This document shows positions 1-8,965 of a stretch of 64,000 nucleotides of DNA, in pieces. Position 1 is the first letter of the stretch; every line of letters starts with the position of its first letter. The translations under genes were made by a program, and so were the position numbers. The notes below the pieces were generated by a model. That model was not told where the DNA came from and made no database searches. It worked only from the letters and a program-made list of their open reading frames with translations. The stretch is from Streptomyces sp. D2-8 (GTDB lineage Bacteria; Actinomycetota; Actinomycetes; Streptomycetales; Streptomycetaceae): positions 124,001 to 188,000 of the forward strand of contig NZ_JAAHBP010000015.1 of assembly GCF_023184515.1 (NCBI RefSeq), written 5' to 3'.

Positions 1-72
1 GATCTGCGGCTCCGCCGCGTGGGCGCGACCAGCCACGACGAGGGGTACAAAACGGACCACGGAGGCCACCGC

Positions 73-1308
73 ATGCGCCCTTCCAGACGAGCCGTACTCA
101 CAGCGACCACGGCGGCGGCCCTCTCAGCCGCACCCACCGCCGCAGCAGCCCGGCGCCACATGAAACCACGCACCGGCTTCGAACGACTCGCCCACGACGG
201 CTACGCCCTGCTCGACGGCCAGAAGGCCGGCATCGTCACCAACCCCACCGGCGTCACCCGCGACGTCCGCCACATCGTCGACGTCATGCACGCCGACGAC
301 CGCGTCGACCTCACCGCCGTCTTCGGCCCGGAGCACGGCTTCCGCGGCACCGCCCAGGCCGGCGGCTCCGAGGGCCGCCACGACGACCCGGCGACCGGCC
401 TGCCGGTCTACGACACGTACCTCAAGAGCGGCCGGCCGCTCGCCGACATCTTCACCGCGTCCGGCGTCGACACGGTCGTCTTCGACATCCAGGACGTCGG
501 CGCCCGCTTCTACACGTACATCTGGACGCTGTACGACTGCATGGAGGCCGCCCGGCTCGCCGGCAAGCGGTTCGTGGTCCTGGACCGGCCCAACCCGGTG
601 ACGGGGCGGGCCGCGCTGGGGCCGGTGCTGCACAAGGAGTTCGCCACGTTCATCGGGCGGCAGCCCATCGCCCAGGCCCACGGGATGACCGTCGCCGAGC
701 TGGCGCGGCTGTTCAACGAGGAATTCCTGACCGAGCCCGTACCGCTGGAGACCGTGCCGATGTCGGGCTGGAAGCGCTCGGAGTTCTACGACGCCTCCGG
801 GCTGCCCTGGGTGCCGCCGAGCCCCAACATGCCGACGCCGGAGACGGCGCTGGTGTACTCGGGAACGTGCCTGTTCGAGGGCACGAACCTGTCGGAGGGG
901 CGCGGCACGACCCGGCCGTTCGAGCTGCTGGGCGCGGAGGGCGTCGACCGGCGCTGGGCGGCAGCGGCGAACGAACTCGCCCTGCCCGGGGTGCGGTTCA
1001 GGGAGGCGTACTTCGCGCCCACCTTCTCGAAGTTCCAGGGGAAGACGATCGGCGGTGTGCAGGTGCATGTGCACGACCGGGCGGCGTTCGATCCCGTACG
1101 GACGGGGATCGCCCTGCTGATCACGGCCAAGCAGGTCTGGAGCGGTTTCGCCTGGCGCCCGGACAACTGGATCGACAAGCTCACCGGCTCCGCACGGGTA
1201 CGGACGATGATCGACGCGGGTGCGGACACCGACGAGGTGGTGGCCGGGTGGCAGGAGGACCTGGCGGCGTTCCGCAGGACGCGGCGGGCGTACCTCCTCT
1301 ACCGCTGA
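73..1308 (+). CDS. DUF1343/NamZ-type exo-beta-N-acetylmuramidase, secreted
   Basis: A 411-residue protein of the DUF1343 family, whose characterised member NamZ removes N-acetylmuramic acid from the non-reducing ends of peptidoglycan fragments. Family landmarks include GIVTNPTGV, FGPEHGFRG, VFDIQDVGARFYTY, LDRPNP and SPNMPTPETALVYSGT. The N-terminus is a signal peptide with a twin-Arg-like start (MRPSRRAVLTATTAAALSAA) ending near AAAA, so export is expected. ATG 73 is chosen over GTG 19 because GGAGG lies at 61-65, 7 nt before it, and because the signal sequence begins there. The alpha/beta hydrolase gene follows on the same strand after about 90 nt. Family membership is clear. The muramidase activity is inferred from NamZ. 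Confidence 0.88.
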   Translation: MRPSRRAVLTATTAAALSAAPTAAAARRHMKPRTGFERLAHDGYALLDGQKAGIVTNPTGVTRDVRHIVDVMHADDRVDLTAVFGPEHGFRGTAQAGGSEGRHDDPATGLPVYDTYLKSGRPLADIFTASGVDTVVFDIQDVGARFYTYIWTLYDCMEAARLAGKRFVVLDRPNPVTGRAALGPVLHKEFATFIGRQPIAQAHGMTVAELARLFNEEFLTEPVPLETVPMSGWKRSEFYDASGLPWVPPSPNMPTPETALVYSGTCLFEGTNLSEGRGTTRPFELLGAEGVDRRWAAAANELALPGVRFREAYFAPTFSKFQGKTIGGVQVHVHDRAAFDPVRTGIALLITAKQVWSGFAWRPDNWIDKLTGSARVRTMIDAGADTDEVVAGWQEDLAAFRRTRRAYLLYR

Positions 1309-1401
1309 GCCCGAATGCGCCCGTGACGTATGGCCAAGCTCCCCCGTTGGCAGGACGATGCGCCCACATCGTGGCGTCACCGGGGGACCAGGGGGCCTGT
1401 C

Positions 1402-2718
1402 ATGGCGGATCCGGCGATGAGTGTGACTCCCTACTGGGAGCTGGCCTTCGACGCGGACGGAGACCCGGAGGGCCGTCGGCGCGACCGGCTGCTCGCCGGG
1501 GTGACCGAGCGCGGCGTGCGCGACCTGATCGTCTTCGCGCACGGCTGGAACAGCGACCGCTCGGGCGCGACCCGCCTCTGCGACCGCTTCTTCGCCCCCG
1601 TGCCGCGGCTGGCTCCGGCGGCCCGGGTCGGGTACGTCGGCGTGCTGTGGCCGGCGATGCGGTTCTCCGACGAGCCGACCCCGGACTTCCCGCGGGCCGT
1701 GGCGGCCGAGCCGCCAAGACGCCCGGTGCTGGACAAGGACACTCGGCACGCGCTGCTGGAGACCTTCCCCGGCCGGGCGATCCTGGTCGACCAGATCGCC
1801 CGGCTGCTGGAGCAGCAACCCCCGGAGGAGGCCGAGCTGGAGGAGTTCGGCCGGCTGGTGCGGACGCTGGTGGAGGTGGTGGCGCCCGGGCCGCAGGCGC
1901 TCTTCGCGGCGGACACGGTCGCGGAGGGCGTGCCGCAGAGCGAGCCGGAGATGTTCGCCGGATCGTCGGCGGCGGCCTGCGAGGAGTTCGCGCGGGCGCT
2001 GGCGGAGCTCGAGGCGTCCGGGACGCGGCAGGGGCTCAGGATCCCCAACCCCTGGGACGGTGCGCACGAACTGCTGCGGCAGGCGACGTACTACGCGATG
2101 AAGCGGCGCGCGGGGACCGTCGGGGAGCGGGGTCTGGGCCGGGTCGTCGGGCAGCTCGCCGAGGCGGCCCCGGGCGTGCGGGTGCACCTGGTCGGGCACA
2201 GCTTCGGCGCGCGTCTGGTGTCGTTCGCGCTGCGGGGCCTTCCCGAGGGCGTGCGCACCGTGAAGTCGGTGACGCTGCTCCAAGGGGCCTTCTCGCACTA
2301 CGCGTTCGCGGCCCGGCTGCCGCACGACGCCCGGGCCGGAGGGGTGCTCCAGGGGCAGCAGAACCGCATCGACGGGCCCCTGGTGTGCTGCCACTCCCGG
2401 CACGACGCCGCCCTGGGCACCATGTATCCGCTGGCCTCGCGGATGGTGGGCGACAGCCGGTCGGCCGGCGGACCGGACCTGGGGCGGGCCCTGGGCGCCA
2501 AGTGGGGCGCGATGGGCCACGACGGGGTGCAGGCGGTGCCCGGCACGCGCGCGTACACCCTCGCCAAGGCCCTGGAGGCGAAACTGCCCGCCTCGGGATG
2601 CGTGAACGTCGACGCGGCGGCGGTGGTCAGACGCGGGGGGCCACCGGCCGGTGCGCACAGCGACATCCTGCACGCGCAACTGGCCCGGCTGGTCCTGGCG
2701 GCGGGCCGCGTGCGCTGA
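1402..2718 (+). CDS. alpha/beta-hydrolase fold protein of unknown substrate
   Basis: 438 residues with no signal peptide. The nucleophile elbow is GHSFGAR with Ser at about residue 267, preceded by VRVHLV, as in lipases and esterases. An early VFAHGWNSDRSGA segment matches the HGW oxyanion region of this fold. A later CCHSRHDAALG stretch and a GHDGV segment may carry the acid and His of the triad. ATG 1402 is preferred because a G-run lies 6 nt upstream and the region before it is not protein-like; ATG 1417 is an alternative. It follows the NamZ-like gene in the same direction and converges on the penicillin acylase gene. The substrate cannot be predicted. Confidence 0.75.
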   Translation: MADPAMSVTPYWELAFDADGDPEGRRRDRLLAGVTERGVRDLIVFAHGWNSDRSGATRLCDRFFAPVPRLAPAARVGYVGVLWPAMRFSDEPTPDFPRAVAAEPPRRPVLDKDTRHALLETFPGRAILVDQIARLLEQQPPEEAELEEFGRLVRTLVEVVAPGPQALFAADTVAEGVPQSEPEMFAGSSAAACEEFARALAELEASGTRQGLRIPNPWDGAHELLRQATYYAMKRRAGTVGERGLGRVVGQLAEAAPGVRVHLVGHSFGARLVSFALRGLPEGVRTVKSVTLLQGAFSHYAFAARLPHDARAGGVLQGQQNRIDGPLVCCHSRHDAALGTMYPLASRMVGDSRSAGGPDLGRALGAKWGAMGHDGVQAVPGTRAYTLAKALEAKLPASGCVNVDAAAVVRRGGPPAGAHSDILHAQLARLVLAAGRVR

Positions 2719-2737
2719 CCCGCCGCCGGACGGTGCG

Positions 2738-5536
2738 TCACCGGTGTGAGGTGAACTCCACGACCTGCTGGTAGGTCGGCCGGTTCTGCCAGCCGATCTT
2801 GCCGTGCTTGATGCCGCCGAGGGTGCGGTGGTTGATCGAGTCGGCGCACCACTGGTCGCCCACCGCGCACACCTCGTCGCCGGGGTAGACCTGGGCCGCG
2901 GTCCTGCCGGCCGCCTCCTTCAGGGTGCCGATGAGGGTGTCCCGGCAGGCGCCGAGGCTGCCGTCGCCGCAGTACTTCAGGGCCAGCGGCCCCTTCACCT
3001 GTTCACCGAGGACGGACCGGATGTCCTTGTCGACGTAGCTCCACCAGCCGTACTGGAAGGAGCTTCCCGCGTGCGAGCCGGTCGGGCCGTGCGCGGCCGA
3101 CGGGGCCTCGTCGACGGGGAGGTTGGCCGTGACGGCCGTGTACAGCTCGCTGCCGAGGCCCGGTTCGAACTCGGCCTTGACCAGCAGCGGCCACCAGGCG
3201 TCCAGGATGCGGACCGCGTCGGCGTCGGCGTACTTCTTCGAGCCGGCGGCGGTCTCCGTGCGCTTGCCACCCGCGGCGACCCAGGCCTGGAGCCTGCTCA
3301 CGGCGGCCGCGGCGGCGGGGTCGGTGACCGGCGCGCTGGTGACGACCTTCAGGAGCCTGGGCAGGACGTGCTGCGCCCGGAGGTCGGTGAGGCCCGCGTC
3401 GGCCATGGCCTTCACCAGGGCGGCCCGGGTCACCCCGCCCTGCTGGACGAGCTTCTTCACCCGGTCCTCCAGGAGGTTGCCGCGGTGCACGGACCCGTTG
3501 CCCCAGGGGGCGGTCGTGTAGTCCCTGGCCTGCTTGTTGTTCCAGGAGACGTAGTAGTCCTGGTCGGTGGAGTGGGGGTGGGCGGAGGGCGGGGTGTAGT
3601 CGGCGGTGTTGGTCGCCGGGTCCCAGCCGCGCCACTCGTACGCCGGCCGCGCCCACACCGGGAACTCGGCGTCGACGCGGGTCGCGCGCACCGGGTTGTC
3701 GCCGCTGTTGTAGTACGCGGTGTGCTCGGAGTCGGCGTAGAACCAGTTGAAGGTGTAGTTGATGTGCTGCACCGCCTTCTGGAAGGAGTCCGGGCCCTTG
3801 ACGTAGTCCGGGTCGTTCAGCATCTGGAAGCCGATGATCGAGTCGGCCTCGTGCAGGAAGGACGAGCGCAAGGTGGTGTAGGCGACCTTCTTGCCGTCGA
3901 CCGTCGCGCGGTACTCGACGGGGCCGTACTTGGTGCGCCAGACGCGCATGGTGTACGAGCCCGCCGCGGTGCCGTCGGCGACCGTGGGCTTCCAGGCGTT
4001 CTTCTGCTCGATCTTCTCCATCGGCGTGCAGGTGCCGCGGTACAGGTAGTGGTAGTCGTCCCGGCACAGCTCGACGGCGTAGGAGTCGATGATGTCCTGG
4101 CCGGAGGTCGTGGCGCTCCACGCGTAGTCCTGGCCGCGGCCGAGCTCGACGTACATGCTCAAGCCCGCGAAGGAGGCGCCGCGGGCGCTGATGCCCGGGC
4201 CCTGGATCTCCTGGAGCAGGAGCAGCTGGGGGGCGAAGTAGCCGGTCTGCGGGCCGAACACGGCGACGGGGTGGCCGCTCGCGGTGTGCTTGCCGCTGAC
4301 GACGAGGGCGTTGGACATGCCGCGCTTGGCGGACGACGTGGCGGTCTTCGCGGCTTCACCGGAGGCGCCGGTCGCACCGGCCGTGGTGGCGCTGCCGGTG
4401 CGGTCGTACACGAGCGGCTCCGGTTCCACCGAGCCGGCGTCGGGCAGGGCGGTGCCCTGCGGGTCGTCGGGCTTGGTGCCGTACGGGAAGCTGCCGTCGT
4501 GCTGGGTGAGGACGGCCTCCGGGTCGTTGCGCATCCGGAAGGATTCCCAGACCTTTGTACCCTCGGCGACTCCGTACTTCTCCTGGGCGGCCATGAGCGA
4601 GAGGGCGTTGTTGACCTCGCCGCCTCCGCCCGCGCCGAACAGCGCGCCGATGACGGAGGCCAGCGCGACCAGGTCGGTGATCTTGAAGTGCTCGATCGTG
4701 CCGGCGTTGGTGACTGAGTCCTTGTGCCCGGTGAGTACGTACTCACCGGGGAAGGTGCGTTTGCTGTCGGAGGCGTCGATGTAGGAGTTGATGCCGTCGA
4801 GGTAGGCCTTGACGTCGGCGAGGGCTTGGCGTCCGCGCTCGCCGTTGGTGGCGACGGCGTTGTCGATCTGCGCCTGCAGATCGGCCTCGGTGTAGGGGGC
4901 GTGCCTCCAGAACTGCTGCTCGAGGCCCTGGTTGGAGGGCGCACCACCCGCGAAGGAGGTCAGCTGACCACGCCCGACGTGCCGGAAGACGTCCATCAGC
5001 CACAGCCGGTCCTGGGCTGCCGCGTAGCCGGCGCCGAACTCCGTGCCGTATCTGGTGGTACCGGTGATGTGCGGCACACCGGTCTTCTTGTCCCGGACGA
5101 TCGTCACGTCACTGCGTCCGGCGGGTCTGACGCTGGAGGCGACCTGGTCGGCGGGGACCCCGAACGACGCGTCGTTGAAGAAGTTGTTGATCTTGTCGTT
5201 GGTGAGGCCGGGGTAACCCTTGGCGAGGTTGGCGTAGGGCCCGAGCTGGTCCTCCGCGTGCTCGGGCTGGGTGCCGAAGGCCTGGTTGAGGAGGATCTGG
5301 GCGAGGGTGGCGTTGCCGTTCTGACCGGGCGGGAGGATGTCCGAACACTGGTTGCCGCAGTGGTCGTTCGCCGCGGCCGTGACCTGCGCGGCCGCTGTTT
5401 CCGATGCGGCGGCCGGGGCAAGCGGCGACAAGAGACCTGCGATCAGGGCGCATACCGAAGCTGTCTTCAGGAACCCGGGGATTCCGCTGGGAGTTCTCAT
5501 TCTGTCGAGAACGGTGCGTGGGGCACGCCGTGGCAT
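2738..5536 (-). CDS. secreted penicillin acylase family protein (Ntn hydrolase)
   Basis: 932 residues. Penicillin-amidase family enzymes hydrolyse amides such as penicillins or acyl-homoserine lactones after self-cleavage into alpha and beta chains. The signal peptide spans roughly residues 20-45 (ASVCALIAGLLSPLAPAAAS). The alpha-chain landmark GYAAAQDRLWLMD is present. The predicted beta-chain N-terminal nucleophile is Ser408 in GMSNALVV, with the usual HPVAVFGPQTG segment after it and a low-complexity Ala/Thr linker before it. C-terminal landmarks include FQYGWWSYVDKDIRSVLG. A GGAGG sequence about 7 nt before ATG 5536 supports the start. Length and layout fit secreted acylases of Streptomyces. 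Which amide it cleaves, whether antibiotic, lipid or signalling molecule, is not visible. Confidence 0.92.
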   Translation of the reverse strand: MPRRAPRTVLDRMRTPSGIPGFLKTASVCALIAGLLSPLAPAAASETAAAQVTAAANDHCGNQCSDILPPGQNGNATLAQILLNQAFGTQPEHAEDQLGPYANLAKGYPGLTNDKINNFFNDASFGVPADQVASSVRPAGRSDVTIVRDKKTGVPHITGTTRYGTEFGAGYAAAQDRLWLMDVFRHVGRGQLTSFAGGAPSNQGLEQQFWRHAPYTEADLQAQIDNAVATNGERGRQALADVKAYLDGINSYIDASDSKRTFPGEYVLTGHKDSVTNAGTIEHFKITDLVALASVIGALFGAGGGGEVNNALSLMAAQEKYGVAEGTKVWESFRMRNDPEAVLTQHDGSFPYGTKPDDPQGTALPDAGSVEPEPLVYDRTGSATTAGATGASGEAAKTATSSAKRGMSNALVVSGKHTASGHPVAVFGPQTGYFAPQLLLLQEIQGPGISARGASFAGLSMYVELGRGQDYAWSATTSGQDIIDSYAVELCRDDYHYLYRGTCTPMEKIEQKNAWKPTVADGTAAGSYTMRVWRTKYGPVEYRATVDGKKVAYTTLRSSFLHEADSIIGFQMLNDPDYVKGPDSFQKAVQHINYTFNWFYADSEHTAYYNSGDNPVRATRVDAEFPVWARPAYEWRGWDPATNTADYTPPSAHPHSTDQDYYVSWNNKQARDYTTAPWGNGSVHRGNLLEDRVKKLVQQGGVTRAALVKAMADAGLTDLRAQHVLPRLLKVVTSAPVTDPAAAAAVSRLQAWVAAGGKRTETAAGSKKYADADAVRILDAWWPLLVKAEFEPGLGSELYTAVTANLPVDEAPSAAHGPTGSHAGSSFQYGWWSYVDKDIRSVLGEQVKGPLALKYCGDGSLGACRDTLIGTLKEAAGRTAAQVYPGDEVCAVGDQWCADSINHRTLGGIKHGKIGWQNRPTYQQVVEFTSHR

Positions 5537-5800
5537 GGGGGCTCCTCCCGACGAGGGATGGGCGGGATGTTACCGCCGGTATCCCCCGGCTTGAAGATGA
5601 ACAAGCGTCACTTTTTGAAGTCGGCACAACAGACACACGGACCACGGCAGTCGACTCGCGAGCCTCTCGGGGCCGCTTATGGAGGCCATTTGAAATCGGA
5701 TGGAGCCGATTCGCTTGTCGATACGTCTATTCGGCGACGTCCGTACGACGACGCCGAAGTGACCGGATTACAGGTGCAGGTGTGACGGAGGTGCAGGACG

Positions 5801-6403
5801 ATGGCCGGTTTCCGGAGTCTGGCGAGACAGGTCCGCGATCCGCGGTGCGATCTGGCCTTGCGGCGCTATTCGCTGCGCAAGTGCCTTGAGAGGTTCGCTC
5901 CTTACGGACACAGGGCGACCTGGGACCATCTGTGCTCCCGGGCAGGGTTCGGTCCCGAGGACCGCTCCCCCGATCCAGTGCGGCTCGTGGCCGCACTGGA
6001 CGAACTGGAGGAGGCGCGGGCGGTCTGGCTGGCCTACGAGGTCGAGTTCGCCGAGCGCCGCAAGAAGGAGAAGCACGACGGGCTGCGCAGGCCGGGCAGT
6101 GTGGACGACTGGCACCGGCTCACCTGGGGCGGTTTCGGCGTGGCGTGGTGCGACGACCCGGCGGTCCATCCCCGTGAACCGCTGGCCGAGGTGCTGCGCC
6201 GACTGATCGCCGCGCTGGAGCGCGAGCCGGGCTCGGAATGCCCGGTGTGCGGCGGAGATCGGCTCGTCTGGAGGTACGACCTGGACCACGAACCCTCGTC
6301 CGGTCCGGTCTGCACGGACTGCGGAATCCTGGTGCCGCGTCCGGTGCTCACGCCCGAGTCGCTGGCGTACGCCAGGCGGGCGAGGCTGTTGGTGTCGGCT
6401 TGA
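5801..6403 (+). CDS. hypothetical protein with C-terminal zinc ribbon
   Basis: A 200-residue cytoplasmic protein without a family I can name. The C-terminal third carries two Cys pairs, CPVC (147/150) and CTDC (171/174), spaced as in a zinc ribbon. The N-terminal part is rich in Arg, Trp and Leu and reads as helical. A GGAGG sequence at 5786-5790 supports ATG 5801. It diverges from the acylase gene and lies 75 nt before the BKACE gene. Homologues are probably confined to Streptomyces. A nucleic-acid-binding or metal-binding role is possible but is a guess. Confidence 0.7.
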   Translation: MAGFRSLARQVRDPRCDLALRRYSLRKCLERFAPYGHRATWDHLCSRAGFGPEDRSPDPVRLVAALDELEEARAVWLAYEVEFAERRKKEKHDGLRRPGSVDDWHRLTWGGFGVAWCDDPAVHPREPLAEVLRRLIAALEREPGSECPVCGGDRLVWRYDLDHEPSSGPVCTDCGILVPRPVLTPESLAYARRARLLVSA

Positions 6404-6478
6404 CGGATGCGGGTGCGCGGGGGGTGCGCCGGGGATGCCGCACCCCCACTGTCGGTGGTGACTGGCACCATCGACGCC

Positions 6479-7246
6479 ATGATGCAGGTGTGCCTGAACG
6501 GTTCGCGGACGGCCGCTGACGGTGTGGCCGTGCCGCTGACACCCGAGTCGATGGCCGACTCGGCCGCCGGGGCCGTGGCCGCGGGGGCGACGGACATCCA
6601 TGTCCACCCCAAGACGCCGTGCGGGCGGGACACGTTGTCGCCGCGGGTGCTCGCGATGACGCTGCCGGCGGTCCGGGCGCGGGTGGCGGTGCCGGTCGGT
6701 GTGACCACGGGCGCGTGGGCGGAGCCCGACCCCGCCGCCCGGCTGGAGCGGATCCGCGAGTGGACCGTGCTGCCCGACCACGCCTCGGTCAACTGGCACG
6801 AGCCGGGGGCGGAGGAGACGGCCGCGCTGCTCATGGAGCGCGGCGTGGCTGTGGAGGCAGGCATCTGGTCCGGGACGGACGGGGCGGAGCGGTTCGCGGC
6901 CTCGCCGCTCGGGCCGAAGGTGCTGAGGGTGCTGGCGGAGGTCACGGACACGGACCCGCTGAGCGCCGTTTCCTCCGCGCGTGCGCTGCTGTCCGGCATC
7001 GGGGCCGCCCATGGCCGCCCGGTCCTGCTGCACGGCGAGGACGGGGGCGCCTGGCCGGTGCTGCGGCTCGCGGGCCGGCTGGGCCTGGCCACGCGGGTCG
7101 GGCTGGAGGACGTCCTGCTCCTGCCGTGCGGGGAGCGGGCGAGGTCGAACGGGGAACTGGTCGCGGCCGGGCTGACGGAGTACGGGGCGGGCCGGGCAGA
7201 CGCTACCCGCGACCGCCCCGGTCGACCATCAGGCGGGAACCCGTGA
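6479..7246 (+). CDS. BKACE (DUF849, 3-keto-5-aminohexanoate cleavage) family protein
   Basis: 255 residues. BKACE enzymes condense a beta-keto acid with acetyl-CoA in a zinc-dependent TIM barrel. Visible landmarks are CLNGSRT at the start, AGATDIHVHPKTPCGRD with the metal-binding HVH pair, SVNWHEPGA, VEAGIWS, and VLLHGEDGGAWPV near the end. It is shorter than the roughly 280-310 residues of catabolic members and resembles the shortened actinobacterial group, so the substrate is uncertain. Start choice is weak: tandem ATGs lie at 6479 and 6482 and no ribosome-binding site is obvious. The 3' end overlaps the convergent soxR gene by 44 nt. Confidence 0.8.
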   Translation: MMQVCLNGSRTAADGVAVPLTPESMADSAAGAVAAGATDIHVHPKTPCGRDTLSPRVLAMTLPAVRARVAVPVGVTTGAWAEPDPAARLERIREWTVLPDHASVNWHEPGAEETAALLMERGVAVEAGIWSGTDGAERFAASPLGPKVLRVLAEVTDTDPLSAVSSARALLSGIGAAHGRPVLLHGEDGGAWPVLRLAGRLGLATRVGLEDVLLLPCGERARSNGELVAAGLTEYGAGRADATRDRPGRPSGGNP

Positions 7247-7670
7247 GGCGTTCGCCGAAGATGTCGTCGGGGTTGGACAGGACGCAGGTGTCGAGGGAGA
7301 GGCAGCCGCAGCCGATGCAGTCGGTGAGGTGATCCCTGAGGCGGTTCAGCTGCTTGATGCGTTCCTCCAGTTCGGCGCGCCAGACCTCGGAGAGGTGCGC
7401 CCAGTCCTCCCGGGTCGGCGTGCGCTCCTCGGGGAGTTCCGCGAGCGCGTCGCGAATCGTCGCCAGGGGGATGCCGACCCGTTGCGCGGCCCGGATGAAG
7501 GCGACCCGGCGGAGCGTGTCACGGGAGTAGCGGCGCTGGTTGCCCGAGGTCCGGCTGCTGCTGATCAGGCCCTTGGACTCGTAGAAGTGCAGGGCGGAGA
7601 CGGCGGCGCCGCTTCGCGCCGCGAGCTGGCCGACCGTGAGCTCATGGATCTTCTCTGGAATCTGGGGCAC
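7203..7670 (-). CDS. soxR: SoxR, redox-sensing MerR-family regulator
   Basis: 155 residues. SoxR is a homodimeric MerR-type activator carrying a [2Fe-2S] cluster. In Streptomyces it responds to redox-active small molecules such as actinorhodin and switches on efflux and detoxification genes. The MerR winged-helix region reads TVGQLAARSGAAVSALHFYESKGLI, nearly the E. coli SoxR sequence. The cluster ligands are Cys118, 121, 123 and 129 in CIGCGCLSLDTC, exactly the SoxR spacing. The start is GTG 7670 (protein VPQIPEKIHE), because the open frame farther upstream is not SoxR-like and a TAGGGT -10 lies 7 nt before the GTG, which suggests a leaderless mRNA. No SoxR-regulated gene is adjacent, as is usual for this group. 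Confidence 0.95.
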   Translation of the reverse strand: MPQIPEKIHELTVGQLAARSGAAVSALHFYESKGLISSSRTSGNQRRYSRDTLRRVAFIRAAQRVGIPLATIRDALAELPEERTPTREDWAHLSEVWRAELEERIKQLNRLRDHLTDCIGCGCLSLDTCVLSNPDDIFGERLTGSRLMVDRGGRG

Positions 7671-7692
7671 CCCTCGAACCCTACCGAGTCCG

Positions 7693-7735
7693 TTGACACA
7701 GCCCCTGCGGCCGACCATGCTAAGCAGTCGCTTAG
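7693..7735 (+). promoter_or_regulatory. promoter and TetR-type operator upstream of the MaoC gene
   Basis: A TTGACA -35 lies at 7693-7698, 17 bp before CATGCT at 7716-7721. The palindrome CTAAGC-AGTC-GCTTAG at 7720-7735 overlaps the -10 and the likely transcription start. A close copy lies upstream of the neighbouring tetR gene, at 8941-8956, so this is the likely binding site of that repressor. Confidence 0.65.
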
Positions 7736-7779
7736 AGATTGAGCGCGCAGACCCCCTGCACACGAGAGGCCTGGAAGAC

Positions 7780-8241
7780 ATGGCAGAGCCGAGGATCTTC
7801 ACGTCCGTCGACGACCTGAAGTCGGCGGTGGGCGAACAACTGGGGTACACCGACTGGCTCGACATCGACCAGAAGCGGATCGACCTCTTCGCGGAGGCCA
7901 CCGGTGACCACCAGTGGATCCACGTCGACCCGGAGAAGGCCGCCGCGGGGCCCTTCGGCACCACCATCGCGCACGGCTATCTGACGCTGTCGCTGCTGCC
8001 CCTCTTCGGGCCGCAGCTGATCGCCGTCGAGGGCGTGAAGATGGGCGTCAACTACGGCACGAACAAGGTGCGTTTCCCCGCCCCGGTCCCCGTCAACTCC
8101 CGTCTGCGCGCCACCGCGACGATCAGCGCCGTCGACGAGGTGCCGGGCGGCGTGCAGGTGGCCGTCGCCTTCAGCGTCGAGCGCGAGGGCGGCGACAAGC
8201 CGGTCTGCGTCGCCGAGTCCGTGGCCCGCTACTACCTCTGA
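7780..8241 (+). CDS. MaoC-family (R)-specific enoyl-CoA hydratase
   Basis: A 153-residue hotdog-fold dehydratase. The hydratase-2 motif is intact: EATGDHQWIHVDPEKA, then PFGTTIAHGYLTLSL, with Asp and His of the catalytic dyad in GDHQWIH. Such enzymes add water to trans-2-enoyl-CoA to give (R)-3-hydroxyacyl-CoA in fatty-acid degradation or polyester and polyketide precursor supply. ATG 7780 is preceded by GAGAGG at 7764-7769. The gene lies between divergent soxR and convergent tetR. The operator shared with tetR suggests repression by that TetR protein and induction by an acyl-CoA-like ligand, which is inference. Confidence 0.9.
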   Translation: MAEPRIFTSVDDLKSAVGEQLGYTDWLDIDQKRIDLFAEATGDHQWIHVDPEKAAAGPFGTTIAHGYLTLSLLPLFGPQLIAVEGVKMGVNYGTNKVRFPAPVPVNSRLRATATISAVDEVPGGVQVAVAFSVEREGGDKPVCVAESVARYYL

Positions 8242-8259
8242 GGCACCGGCTCCCGAACC

Positions 8260-8895
8260 TCAGGCCGCCGGGCCCTGGGCCCCGACCATCCGCAGCACGA
8301 GGTCGGCGTACAACTCGCCGACCTCCTCCGGCGTCCGGGGCCCGTCGACGTTGAACCACCGCGCCACGTCGATGCAGAGCGACAGCACGGCCAGCGTCGT
8401 GCCGTGCACGTCGACGACCTCGAACTCGCCCGATGACGCGCCTTCCTCGATGATCCCGCGCACTTCCCCGTCGACCTGGCGCCGCAGCGCGAGGATCTCG
8501 GCGCGGGCGTCGGGCCCGAGCGATTCGAGTTCGTACTGCACGACCCGCGCGGTGGTACGCCCGCCCGCGTGCCAGCGCACGAAGGAGCTCACCGCGTCGG
8601 CGAGCCGCTGCGTGGGGCTGCCCTCGCGCCGGGCGGCCGTCCGCAGGATCTCCAGGGCCTTCTCGTGCCCGATCCTGCTGATGCGGTGCAGCAGCTCTTC
8701 CTTGGTCTTGTAGTGGATGTAGAGCGCGGCCGGGCTCATCCCGGCGCGGCCCGCGATGTCGCGGGTCGTCGTGGCGTGGTAACCACGCTCGGCGAAGGCC
8801 TCCACCGCGGCGACCAGCAGCCGCCGCGCCGCGTCGGGCGTGACCTCGCCCCACGCCTGCGCCTCGCCGCCGGCCGTCTCCTCCGCCGTACTCAT
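8260..8895 (-). CDS. TetR-family regulator, likely repressor of the MaoC gene
   Basis: 211 residues. The N-terminal DNA-binding helix-turn-helix reads AVEAFAERGYHATTTRDIAGRAGMSPAALYIHYKTKEELL, a canonical TetR_N domain. The C-terminal ligand domain is helical and resembles regulators of acyl-CoA metabolism. ATG 8895 directly follows an in-frame GTG at 8898, and GGAGAGG just upstream could serve either. The gene converges on the MaoC gene with an 18-nt gap. A palindrome matching the MaoC operator lies 46-61 bp upstream of the start, which indicates autoregulation. The ligand is unknown. Confidence 0.88.
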   Translation of the reverse strand: MSTAEETAGGEAQAWGEVTPDAARRLLVAAVEAFAERGYHATTTRDIAGRAGMSPAALYIHYKTKEELLHRISRIGHEKALEILRTAARREGSPTQRLADAVSSFVRWHAGGRTTARVVQYELESLGPDARAEILALRRQVDGEVRGIIEEGASSGEFEVVDVHGTTLAVLSLCIDVARWFNVDGPRTPEEVGELYADLVLRMVGAQGPAA

Positions 8896-8940
8896 CACGT
8901 GCCCCTCTCCACTGGCAGGAGCAACACCATACCGCCGAAG

Positions 8941-8956
8941 GTGAGCGGGCGCTTAG
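8941..8956. promoter_or_regulatory. TetR operator upstream of tetR (autoregulatory copy)
   Basis: The + strand reads GTGAGC-GGGC-GCTTAG, matching 14 of 16 positions if the 4-nt spacer is ignored when compared with CTAAGC-N4-GCTTAG at 7720-7735. A TATGGT -10-like element lies between it and the tetR start. Assignment rests only on the shared palindrome and its position. Confidence 0.5.
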
Positions 8957-8965
8957 TGTGGCCGC

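Noticed and set aside
124..2679. An 851-codon open frame on the minus strand opposite the NamZ-like and hydrolase genes
   Set aside because: It is the third-position mirror of two real genes, is composed almost wholly of Arg, Pro, Gly and His, and has no ribosome-binding site or family.
7203..7779. A SoxR box near soxR
   Set aside because: No sequence resembling CCTCAAG-N4-CTTGAGG was seen; the only palindrome between the genes fits the TetR operator.
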